Assembly (NCBI GenBank): GCA_021324035.1
Contig: JAJPJU010000150.1
Location: forward strand, 1 to 14,744
From: Spartobacteria bacterium
GTDB lineage: Bacteria > Verrucomicrobiota > Verrucomicrobiia > Chthoniobacterales > UBA10450
DNA: 14,744 nucleotides
Reading direction: 5' to 3'
Shown: one piece after another, positions 5,733 through 11,610 of the stretch
Numbering within the stretch: the stretch's first letter is position 1
Layout: each line of letters starts with the position of its first letter
The notes under the pieces: model-generated
Told to the model about the DNA's origin: nothing
What the model saw: the letters and a program-made list of their open reading frames with translations, nothing else
Databases searched by the model: none
Made by a program: the position numbers and the translations under genes

Positions 5733-7496
5733 ATGATGAAGCCTCTTCGTTCTTTTGTTCTGGCCGCCGTATCTATCGCATTTCTCTTTTGTTTTGGCGC
5801 GACGTCGCTGACTCGCGCGCAGACGGGGAAGCAGCCGCCGGGTGAATTGAAGGTTAAGCCGGGCAAAGAGACGCAAAGTGCAACTGAAAGTGAAGCGCCA
5901 GGCAAGCAGACGAAGGACGGCGATAAGGAGAGAGGCAAAGACGAAGAAAAAGAGCCGCCACCAAGTGTGACCGAGCACACAATCACTGCCGGCGGCAAGA
6001 CGATCCATTATCGCGCGACTGCCGGTTACATGGTGATGCGGGATTGGAGCGAAAAGAAAAAGAAGGAAGGCGAGGACGAAGAGAAAGGGCCATCCGCACC
6101 GGGAACAAAGGAAGGCGACAAATCCAAAGATAAAGATAAGGACAAAGACAAAGATGAGCCGAAGCAGAAGGCGAAGGTTTTTTATGTCGCCTACACCCGG
6201 ACCGATGTCGGAAACGATCCAGCGAAGCGACCGATCACGTTTTCGTTCAATGGCGGACCGGGCTCGGCGAGTGTTTGGTTGCACATGGGGGCGCTCGGGC
6301 CGCGTCGCACCGAATTAACCGAACGCGGCGAAGCGCCGCTCGCGCCGTATCATTTGGTGGATAACGAAGCGACCTGGCTCGATTCCACCGATCTGGTATT
6401 CATCGATCCGGTCTCGACCGGTTACAGCCGGAGCGCGGCGGGCGAAGATCCGAAACAGTTTCACGGATTCAAAGAAGACCTCGCCAGCGTCGGCGATTTC
6501 ATCCGGCTGTACACGTCGCGCAACACGCGCTGGTCGTCGCCGAAGTTCATTATCGGCGAGAGTTATGGCACCACGCGCGCGGCGGGGTTGAGCGATTATT
6601 TGCAGGAACGTTACGGATTTTACGTCAACGGAATCATTCTGGTATCGAGTATTCTCGATTTTTCGACCGCGCGCTTCGCTCCGGGCAACGACCGGCCGTA
6701 TCCGCTGTTCCTGCCGACGTACACGGCGGCGGCGTGGTATCACAAAAAACTGCCGCAGGATTTGCAAAGCAAACCGCTGGCCGACGTTTTGAAGGAAAGC
6801 GAAAATTTCGCATCGAATCAATATTTGCTGGCGCTGATGCGTGGCGATCAGCTGGATGATAATCAACGCAAAGAATTGGCGAACAATCTCGCGCGGTTCA
6901 CTGGTTTGCCGGCCGACATGATCGCTCAGTCAAACTTCCGGATTCCGGCGAGGCGATTCTTTTTCGATCTGCTCAAGGACAAGAACCGTTCGATCGGCCG
7001 CTACGACGCGCGGTTCACTGGCATTCGATACGAACCGGGCACGGAGGAATACGATTTCGATCCGAGCTACGAAGCAGTGCTTGGTCCCTATTGCGCGACG
7101 TTGAACGATTACATCCGGCGCGAATTAAAATTCGAGAGCGATTTGCCGTATGAAATGATTGCCGACGTACGGCCATGGAACTACGCGAACGTGGCGCAGA
7201 ACCAGTATCTCGACGTGGCCGAAGACCTGAAAAAGGCGATGAGTCGCAATCCGTATCTGAAGCTGTGGGTTTGCTGTGGCTACTACGATCTCGCGACGCC
7301 GTATTTCGCCGCCGAAAACGTCCTGCACGGGATGCAATTGGATCCAAGCATTCGCGACAATCTAAAGATCACGTTCTACGAGGCCGGTCATATGGTCTAC
7401 ATCAATCACCCGTCATTGCTGCAATTTCGTAAAGATGCGGACGCGTTTATGCAGGATGCATTGAAGCCGCGAGTTGTGTCGGCGGCTGCGCCGTGA
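5733..7496 (+). CDS. secreted serine carboxypeptidase, peptidase family S10
   Basis: S10 enzymes remove C-terminal residues from peptides, usually at acidic pH, and this one is probably exported. Of 587 residues, about 1-30 form a signal peptide ending TRAQ. Family motifs are clear: the oxyanion-hole region NGGPGSASVWLHMGALGPRR (173-192), the nucleophile motif GESYG (275-279, S277), D519 in CGYYDLATPY and H553 in YEAGHMVY, giving a Ser-Asp-His triad. Residues 107-147 are a highly charged Lys/Glu/Asp insert, including five KD/DK-type units at 133-142 encoded by a 6-bp tandem repeat (6126-6155). It sits between the first strand pair and the FYVAYTRTD strand where relatives have a short loop. 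Start ATG 5733 or 5736; neither has a Shine-Dalgarno. Confidence 0.9.
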   Translation: MMKPLRSFVLAAVSIAFLFCFGATSLTRAQTGKQPPGELKVKPGKETQSATESEAPGKQTKDGDKERGKDEEKEPPPSVTEHTITAGGKTIHYRATAGYMVMRDWSEKKKKEGEDEEKGPSAPGTKEGDKSKDKDKDKDKDEPKQKAKVFYVAYTRTDVGNDPAKRPITFSFNGGPGSASVWLHMGALGPRRTELTERGEAPLAPYHLVDNEATWLDSTDLVFIDPVSTGYSRSAAGEDPKQFHGFKEDLASVGDFIRLYTSRNTRWSSPKFIIGESYGTTRAAGLSDYLQERYGFYVNGIILVSSILDFSTARFAPGNDRPYPLFLPTYTAAAWYHKKLPQDLQSKPLADVLKESENFASNQYLLALMRGDQLDDNQRKELANNLARFTGLPADMIAQSNFRIPARRFFFDLLKDKNRSIGRYDARFTGIRYEPGTEEYDFDPSYEAVLGPYCATLNDYIRRELKFESDLPYEMIADVRPWNYANVAQNQYLDVAEDLKKAMSRNPYLKLWVCCGYYDLATPYFAAENVLHGMQLDPSIRDNLKITFYEAGHMVYINHPSLLQFRKDADAFMQDALKPRVVSAAAP

Positions 7497-7500
7497 CACG

Positions 7501-7535
7501 AAAGTACGAAGTAAAAGATTATAAATTAAGAAGTG
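7501..7535. repeat. A-rich heptad array after the carboxypeptidase
   Basis: Five 7-bp units start at 7501, 7508, 7515, 7522 and 7529 (for example AAAGTAC, GAAGTAA, TAAATTA). They begin five bases after the TGA stop and are similar in composition to the array at 10277-10311. Degeneracy is high, so confidence is moderate. Confidence 0.5.
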
Positions 7536-7585
7536 AAGCAATCCGTTGTCACTCGCGATCCGGAACTCGTGCTTGAATTGCAGTA

Positions 7586-7613
7586 TTTCTAATTTTTTCT
7601 TCTTAACTCTTCC
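7586..7613. repeat. T-rich heptads abutting the lipocalin-like start codon
   Basis: Units at 7586, 7593, 7600 and 7607 (TTTCTAA, TTTTTTC, TTCTTAA, CTCTTCC) end two bases before the ATG at 7616. They would make a pyrimidine-rich leader without a Shine-Dalgarno. Confidence 0.45.
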
Positions 7614-7615
7614 TT

Positions 7616-8065
7616 ATGACGAAGCTTGCAGAGGCAATCGTTGGCGTCTGGAAACTGAATTCGCGCGAAGATGTGGACGCCAACGGCAAAGTTCACATCG
7701 ATCCGTTTCTTGGGCGCGATCCGATCGGGATCCTCTGTTTCGGCGAAATGCATTTCTCGGCGCAGTTCATGAAGCGGGACCGAACCCAACCAGAAAAGGT
7801 GCTTCAGCGAGCTCAAGCGAAGAACAACAGCGCCGGTATTAACGGTTACGATGCTTACTTCGGCACCTATAGTGTAGACGAAAACGCGGGCACGCTTACG
7901 ACGCGCATCGAGGGGTCAATATCTCCGGCCAATATTGGCAATGTTTATGTCAGAGACGTGCGCGTGACAGGCGATGAACTGATTGTTCAGCTTGAGACCA
8001 CCACACTCGATGGCACACCGATTAGGCGTACCAATACCTTTTCGAGGAAAACACTGAAAAACTGA
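7616..8065 (+). CDS. lipocalin-like domain protein
   Basis: The 149-residue product has no signal peptide and fits the lipocalin-like family (Lipocalin_5 type). The N-terminal GVW (10-12) in IVGVWKLNSRE is the lipocalin G-x-W strand, followed by alternating beta strands (FGEMHFSAQFMKRD at 42-55, YFGTYSVDENAGTLTTRIEGS at 81-101) and a final strand with RRTNTFSRK. Members are small beta-barrel proteins of mostly unknown ligand; some occur in biosynthetic clusters, but none is seen here. The ATG at 7616 is directly preceded by heptads. It converges on the PEP-CTERM gene, 31 bp apart. Confidence 0.75.
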   Translation: MTKLAEAIVGVWKLNSREDVDANGKVHIDPFLGRDPIGILCFGEMHFSAQFMKRDRTQPEKVLQRAQAKNNSAGINGYDAYFGTYSVDENAGTLTTRIEGSISPANIGNVYVRDVRVTGDELIVQLETTTLDGTPIRRTNTFSRKTLKN

Positions 8066-8096
8066 GATACCAAAAGTCTGAAATTATTTCCGCGTC

Positions 8097-8687
8097 TTAG
8101 TTTTTTCGAACGCCGGCCGCAATAAACGCGGCGCGTTTTCTACGCCCCAGCAATGCTAAGATTGCGGCGCCGGTAAATAAACTGACCCAGGTAGCCGGCT
8201 CGGGCACCGCATCGGTTGCGACGTCGTGAAAGGTCGCGTCGATGGGCGTTTCATCCCGCAGATCGCCTCCGATGTTGGTAAATGTGAAGCCATCCGAGGG
8301 TTGAAGCATGTCTTGAGCGGCCCCACCTGGAAGCGTGAATTCGCTCGAGACTATCCAAGTGTTGGAGATGCCTATGTCCGGAGGATAGATATTAAAATCG
8401 TTCACCAAACTCGGATTGCCCGGTTCTTGCCAATCAAGCTCAAAACCAAGGTGAGTGGTTGTTGGAAATGTTACAAGCCAACTGTCCGCGCTGAACGGGT
8501 CGACAACAATTCCCGCGCTCGATCCATCGTAGGTCACCGTCAAACTCGAAGAGGAGTTTTCAGTCATCACCAGTTGATGATCTTGTCCAAAGAGCGGACG
8601 GGCCATCAATAAAAGGAAGACCATGCCCCCAAGAAATTTGATCAAGATAGTGTGGAAACTTTTGGTTGCTGTCTGTTCGGATCTCAC
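8097..8687 (-). CDS. PEP-CTERM sorting-domain protein
   Basis: This is an exported protein carrying the C-terminal signal recognised by exosortase in Gram-negative bacteria that make extracellular polysaccharide. The 196-residue product has an N-terminal signal segment (hydrophobic about 12-33, ending FGQ). It continues with a beta-rich, Ser/Thr-rich mature region, then VPEPATW at 161-167, a hydrophobic helix (168-180, SLFTGAAILALLG) and a basic cluster RRKR (182-185), the classic tripartite PEP-CTERM tail. An extra 11 residues follow the basic cluster, longer than usual. The GTG at 8687 is the start of the open frame; a nearer start cannot be excluded. The exosortase gene is not in the window. 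Confidence 0.9.
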   Translation of the reverse strand: MRSEQTATKSFHTILIKFLGGMVFLLLMARPLFGQDHQLVMTENSSSSLTVTYDGSSAGIVVDPFSADSWLVTFPTTTHLGFELDWQEPGNPSLVNDFNIYPPDIGISNTWIVSSEFTLPGGAAQDMLQPSDGFTFTNIGGDLRDETPIDATFHDVATDAVPEPATWVSLFTGAAILALLGRRKRAAFIAAGVRKN

Positions 8688-8718
8688 TTTTGCCGGCCGC
8701 GAGAACGATCTTATAAAA

Positions 8719-8750
8719 TATGCGGCAAATTGTCGAACATTTGCCGCATA
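8719..8750 (-). promoter_or_regulatory. perfect 12-bp inverted repeat upstream of the PEP-CTERM gene
   Basis: TATGCGGCAAAT (8719-8730) and ATTTGCCGCATA (8739-8750) are perfect reverse complements across 8 bases. On the minus strand the stem is followed by TTTTATAA, so it could be an intrinsic terminator for the upstream small gene. It could also be an operator or attenuator, since the ATAT/TATAA sequence just after it is a plausible -10 for the PEP-CTERM gene 32 bases downstream. Confidence 0.6.
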
Positions 8751-8782
8751 AATTGTGAGTAGTATGTCGGCCGGCGAGGTCT

Positions 8783-8810
8783 CAGATGTCTGGCGTCAGA
8801 TATCGCACAT
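8783..8810. repeat. four-unit heptad array, CNGANGT type
   Basis: Units start at 8783, 8790, 8797 and 8804 (CAGATGT, CTGGCGT, CAGATAT, CGCACAT). This is the same unit class and orientation as 1149-1197 and 1472-1506. Confidence 0.7.
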
Positions 8811-8820
8811 CCCGCCGCAA

Positions 8821-8839
8821 AGTTGGCGCCCAGCCAACT
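8821..8839 (-). terminator. 7-bp GC-rich hairpin
   Basis: AGTTGGC pairs perfectly with GCCAACT across a 5-nt loop. It lies downstream of the 58-aa membrane protein on the minus strand. It has only TTT after the stem, so it is a weak terminator candidate. Confidence 0.3.
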
Positions 8840-8898
8840 CTAGTCCGTAACGCGCAAAACGAAGTAGTGAAGGATAATCAGTAAACTCATTACATTGA

Positions 8899-8968
8899 GG
8901 AACTAGGAGCTGGGAGCAAGATCGGAAAGCGAGCTGCGATCTCCCATCTTCCGACTTCTAACTTCGAA
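8899..8968. repeat. ten-unit in-register heptad array
   Basis: Units start every 7 bp from 8899 to 8962. The first three are of type GGA(A/G)C(T/A)N, three transitional units follow, and the last four are CTNC-type (CTCCCAT, CTTCCGA, CTTCTAA, CTTCGAA). Register is kept while the sequence changes from purine- to pyrimidine-rich. The array ends 7 bases after the stop of the 58-aa gene (stop at 8975-8977). Confidence 0.75.
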
Positions 8969-8974
8969 CGGCTC

Positions 8975-9151
8975 TTATTTAAGAGTTCCAGCGAACGCCT
9001 CGGCCAAAAGGAACACTGGCCAGGAGACGACGACTAAGACGACTGCAAAAGCAACTAACTCAGGCAAGAAATCCGGTTTGGCGCGGTAAGCGTAGCGATC
9101 AGTAATAAAACGACGGATGCGAATCCGCACCGGTGTTGTTTCTTTCATCAT
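8975..9151 (-). CDS. 58-aa single-helix membrane protein
   Basis: A short gene with a coherent product: an N-terminal basic, polar stretch (MMKETTPVRIRIRRF, residues 1-15), then RYAYRAKPDFLPE and one strongly hydrophobic helix at about 31-50 (LVAFAVVLVVVSWPVFLLAE), and a short tail. The ATGATG pair at 9151/9148 gives two possible starts. No Shine-Dalgarno is visible. The amphipathic-then-hydrophobic layout, and the presence of a good stop before the repeat array, argue for a real small membrane protein, N-terminus in. It lies 144 bp downstream of the response regulator on the same strand. Function unknown. Confidence 0.6.
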   Translation of the reverse strand: MMKETTPVRIRIRRFITDRYAYRAKPDFLPELVAFAVVLVVVSWPVFLLAEAFAGTLK

Positions 9152-9295
9152 TCACGAGAGACGAACCCGGATTCGATTGCAAGTGGTTCTACGCCAAAGT
9201 CACATGATTGTTACCGCTGTCCGGTAAGGCGGGAGATCACGTGCGCCATATTGACGCACGAAGTGACCCTCAACGCGGATCGCCGACCGCTCAAT

Positions 9296-9670
9296 CTATG
9301 CTGCTCGGAGACTGTCGACGACCTGACGGAGTTCATGCACATCAAACGGCTTCGTAAGCATCGTGTCGACTTTGAACGCGGCGTAAGCTCGGCGGTTTTC
9401 GTCGTTCAGATGTGCGGACAGGACAATGATCCTGCCACCAAAATTTTCAGCTCGCAGACGTTCGACCAGCTGAAGGCCCGACATTTTCGGCATCTTATGA
9501 TCGATAATAAGCACATCAAAAGATTTGGAATCATTGCTTACTTTGGCGAGGGCTTCGTCGGCGCTAAACGCGAGAGTAAGTCTTCGATCGGAACTGCTGA
9601 GTGCAAACGCCAATGCGTGAGCCACTCGAAATTCGTCGTCAACGCTCAGAATATTCAATGGTCTTCCCAC
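9296..9670 (-). CDS. single-domain response regulator (receiver only)
   Basis: A CheY-like receiver of 124 residues with no output domain. Conserved residues are in place: acidic pair D11-D12 after the first strand (ILSVDDE), phospho-acceptor D57 (VLIIDHKMP), S85 at the Thr/Ser switch position (IIVLSAH) and K107 in TKPF. Such stand-alone receivers pass phosphate in relays or act by protein contact. No histidine kinase is in the window, so the cognate partner is unknown. The start is GTG at 9670; no ribosome site is seen, and a TTG four codons downstream is an alternative. Confidence 0.88.
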   Translation of the reverse strand: MGRPLNILSVDDEFRVAHALAFALSSSDRRLTLAFSADEALAKVSNDSKSFDVLIIDHKMPKMSGLQLVERLRAENFGGRIIVLSAHLNDENRRAYAAFKVDTMLTKPFDVHELRQVVDSLRAA

Positions 9671-9795
9671 AAACAGCCGAAATAGGCAGCAAGCGGCGTA
9701 CCGACGGAAAGGCGGGAAGATCGGATGAAAGTGTGAAGATCAGAGCTAGGAATATCCGACTACTTCCGTGCTTCTGGATCTTTACTTGTTAATTC

Positions 9796-10272
9796 CTATT
9801 TGGCGGCCGCCGCTTCGCCCATTCCCATGACGGCGCCGCCGACCTTGTCGCAACGATCCTTGTTCTCCTTAACGAATTCGGCGTTGGCTTTGGCAGTTTC
9901 GTTGTCGGAGTTCGCCAGGTCGCCCTTTTCATCCATCATGCAAGCCATGATGGCGAGGGTGCCCTTCATCAATTCGTCGGCTGTGATCCCCGCCTCTTTC
10001 AAGTGAGCTGAAGCTTTGGGACATTTTGAATCGACGGCGGCAGCCCAGAGGTCGGGCTCGGTTTCTTTGACGCCCGCCATTTCGGTCCGGGCGGCTTCAT
10101 CCCCATGCACGGCCTTGGCGGCGTTGTCCATTTTATCCAGAAGCTCAGTGGTGAGTTCAATCGCACCGGCGGATTTGATCTGATCGTCCGGTATTTTAGC
10201 ACGGGCGGTGGGAACGGCAGTCAAGAAAGCAGCGAACGAGATGGCGGTGACGAGGGCGAGGAAGGATTTCAT
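9796..10272 (-). CDS. secreted alpha-helical protein, unknown function
   Basis: The 158-residue product has a signal peptide of about 25 residues (MKSFLALVTAISFAAFLTAV, then PTARA). The mature part is Ala/Lys/Glu/Asp-rich, predicted helical, with three cysteines (C84, C111, C141), an odd number for a secreted protein. The C-terminus is a glycine/alanine-rich tail. I recognise no domain. The ATG at 10272 is preceded directly by A/T-rich heptads and not by a Shine-Dalgarno. It is separated from neighbours by more than 100 bp on both sides and looks monocistronic. Confidence 0.7.
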   Translation of the reverse strand: MKSFLALVTAISFAAFLTAVPTARAKIPDDQIKSAGAIELTTELLDKMDNAAKAVHGDEAARTEMAGVKETEPDLWAAAVDSKCPKASAHLKEAGITADELMKGTLAIMACMMDEKGDLANSDNETAKANAEFVKENKDRCDKVGGAVMGMGEAAAAK

Positions 10273-10276
10273 GAAG

Positions 10277-10311
10277 AAATTAAAAATTAAGAAGTAAGAA
10301 TTAGGAAGACC
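10277..10311. repeat. A/T-rich heptads in the leader of the secreted helical protein
   Basis: Units start at 10277, 10284, 10291, 10298 and 10305; the first two are identical (AAATTAA). The array starts four bases upstream of the ATG on the minus strand. Positions 10277-10296 are the exact reverse complement of 542-561. Weaker period-7 sequence continues to about 10353. Confidence 0.7.
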
Positions 10312-10408
10312 AAAGAAGTAAGACTTTAGGAGTACGGCAAGTCTGGCAAGTAAGACGAGGAGATCATTCGACCACAGCTGATGCGACTTCTTCGAACTAC
10401 GCTTTGCT

Positions 10409-10996
10409 TCAGACCACGAACGGAATAATCCGGTTCACCCGTTGCTGGTAAGCGGCGTATTCCACCGGAAATTGTTTGAGCATTACTTTTTCTTCCTCGC
10501 GGAGTTTTATCCAGAAACTCACGAACACGACCACGATTCCGAAAATTCCGCCGAGATATCCGGAGAACAGCGCAGTCCCCGCAAACATGGCGATCAAGCC
10601 GGTGTAAATCGGATGACGAACCAACGCATACGGTCCACGTATTATCAGTTCATGGCCTTCCTTTAAGGTAACGATTCCACTCCAGTTGCGCCCGATGGTC
10701 AGGCGTGCCCAGCAACAAAAGGCCAACCCTGCAATGCACAAAATCGCGCACAGCCACCCAATTAAGAACGCGTGCGGGATCACCTGGACATTGAGCGGAT
10801 AGATCATTCGCCGAGCGCGGGTGAGAAGAAGCCACGCCAGGATCATCGGGAGCATGTAACGCAACCGGCTGACAGCATTTTCCCGATAAATTGTCTGCTT
10901 GGTCGAGATCGCAGTCAGCAGCCAGACGATGGCGAAGATCAGCCAGCTGGCTCGAATGAGGTTGATCGGAACAAAAACTGGAGTGACGACTGACAA
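10409..10996 (-). CDS. isoprenylcysteine carboxyl methyltransferase (ICMT)/PEMT-like membrane protein
   Basis: Multi-pass membrane methyltransferase-like protein of the ICMT/phospholipid methyltransferase superfamily, which uses S-adenosylmethionine at the membrane. With the TTG at 10996 as start it has 195 residues and about five hydrophobic segments. The family motif is clear: GRNWS (102-106), then RGPYALVRHPIYTG (120-133), and the acidic pair region EEEK (167-170) near the C-terminus before QFPVEYAAYQQRV. The open frame extends upstream into the cyclophilin gene, but those residues are a shadow of it. The TTG leaves a 38-bp gap and an N-terminal helix. The start is uncertain. It probably shares a transcript with cyclophilin. 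The substrate is unknown. Confidence 0.8.
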   Translation of the reverse strand: MSVVTPVFVPINLIRASWLIFAIVWLLTAISTKQTIYRENAVSRLRYMLPMILAWLLLTRARRMIYPLNVQVIPHAFLIGWLCAILCIAGLAFCCWARLTIGRNWSGIVTLKEGHELIIRGPYALVRHPIYTGLIAMFAGTALFSGYLGGIFGIVVVFVSFWIKLREEEKVMLKQFPVEYAAYQQRVNRIIPFVV

Positions 10997-11034
10997 GGAA
11001 GTTTGAAGTCTGAACCTGGCAATTCGCCTCGCCG

Positions 11035-11514
11035 TCAGGCCTCCGCGATCGTCACCGAAACGAGCTCGTCGCCCTGCCGGATTGCGTTTACCACTTCCTG
11101 CCCGGAACGAACCTGGCCGAAGACGGTGTGTTTGCCGTTGAGCCAATCGGTCGCGATGTGAGTAATAAAAAATTGGCTGCCGTTCGTGTTCGGGCCGGCG
11201 TTGGCCATCGACAAGCTACCGACCTGATGTTTGTGCGGGTTGTTTTTTGTCTCGTCTTCAAATCGATAACCCGGTCCGCCCCGGCCGGTGCCGGTCGGGT
11301 CGCCGCCCTGGACCATGAAATCTGCGATAACGCGATGAAACACGGTGCCGTCGTAAAATTTGTCGTTCGCGAGAAAGACGAAATTATTTACCGTTTTCGG
11401 CGCGTCCTTGGCGAAAAGGTCGCACACGATATCGCCGCGAGACGTCTTTAACGTGGCGGAGTACTGTTTGTTGGGATCGATCGTCATCTGCGGCGGAGAA
11501 GAATATTCTTTCAT
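11035..11514 (-). CDS. cyclophilin-type peptidyl-prolyl cis-trans isomerase
   Basis: Catalyses proline cis-trans isomerisation in protein folding; cytoplasmic, since no signal peptide is present. The 159-residue protein is a single cyclophilin domain. The catalytic-site residues of the human CypA numbering scheme are matched: R61 (FHRVI), F66, M67 and Q69 (DFMVQGGDPTGTGRGGPG), the NGSQFFIT segment (111-118), W124, and H129 in LNGKHTVFG. The ATG at 11514 is immediately preceded by an octad repeat unit, so no Shine-Dalgarno exists. The first 17 residues are a nonconserved extension. Next on the same strand is the ICMT-like gene. Confidence 0.95.
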   Translation of the reverse strand: MKEYSSPPQMTIDPNKQYSATLKTSRGDIVCDLFAKDAPKTVNNFVFLANDKFYDGTVFHRVIADFMVQGGDPTGTGRGGPGYRFEDETKNNPHKHQVGSLSMANAGPNTNGSQFFITHIATDWLNGKHTVFGQVRSGQEVVNAIRQGDELVSVTIAEA

Positions 11515-11546
11515 AAGTTGAGAGATTTAGATGTTTAGAAGTTGAG
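11515..11546. repeat. four-unit octad array abutting the cyclophilin start codon
   Basis: Perfect 8-bp period, units at 11515, 11523, 11531 and 11539; outer units are AAGTTGAG and inner ones AGATTTAG and ATGTTTAG. It begins at the base next to the ATG. The unit type equals the array at 3454-3493. Confidence 0.8.
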
Positions 11547-11552
11547 GCGACC

Positions 11553-11574
11553 GGGCGATTGGGGACAATCGCCC
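11553..11574. repeat. 9-bp-stem palindrome shared with 2343-2362
   Basis: GGGCGATTG (11553-11561) pairs with CAATCGCCC (11566-11574) across GGGA. The core is 18/20 identical to 2343-2362. It lies between DUF885 and cyclophilin genes on the same strand. A terminator role is possible, but a U-run is missing. Confidence 0.65.
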
Positions 11575-11582
11575 CTACCTAC

Positions 11583-11610
11583 TTGTCACTCGTCACACGT
11601 CACTTGTCAC
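11583..11610. repeat. four-unit NYGTCAC heptad array
   Basis: Units at 11583, 11590, 11597 and 11604 (TTGTCAC, TCGTCAC, ACGTCAC, TTGTCAC). The last base is part of the DUF885 stop codon (TAG on the minus strand, 11612-11610). It is the same unit as 1576-1603 and an inverted version of 13402-13429. Confidence 0.85.

Noticed and set aside
5640..6284. Long minus-strand open frame antisense to the S10 gene N-terminus
   Set aside because: It mirrors the Lys/Glu-rich codons of the carboxypeptidase; the translation is Phe/Leu/Arg low complexity with no domain, and the plus-strand frame has clear S10 motifs.
8111..8139. GCCGC...GCGGC hairpin followed by TTTT after the lipocalin-like gene
   Set aside because: Only a 5-bp stem, and it lies within the PEP-CTERM coding sequence where RRKR codons explain the GC pattern; too weak to annotate as terminator.
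9211..9260. Two 6-bp hairpins downstream of the response regulator (9211-9227 and 9240-9260)
   Set aside because: Short stems with no U-run; expected by chance at this density.
10997..11146. N-terminal extension of the ICMT-like protein overlapping cyclophilin
   Set aside because: The extra residues are an Arg-rich out-of-frame reading of the cyclophilin C-terminus.
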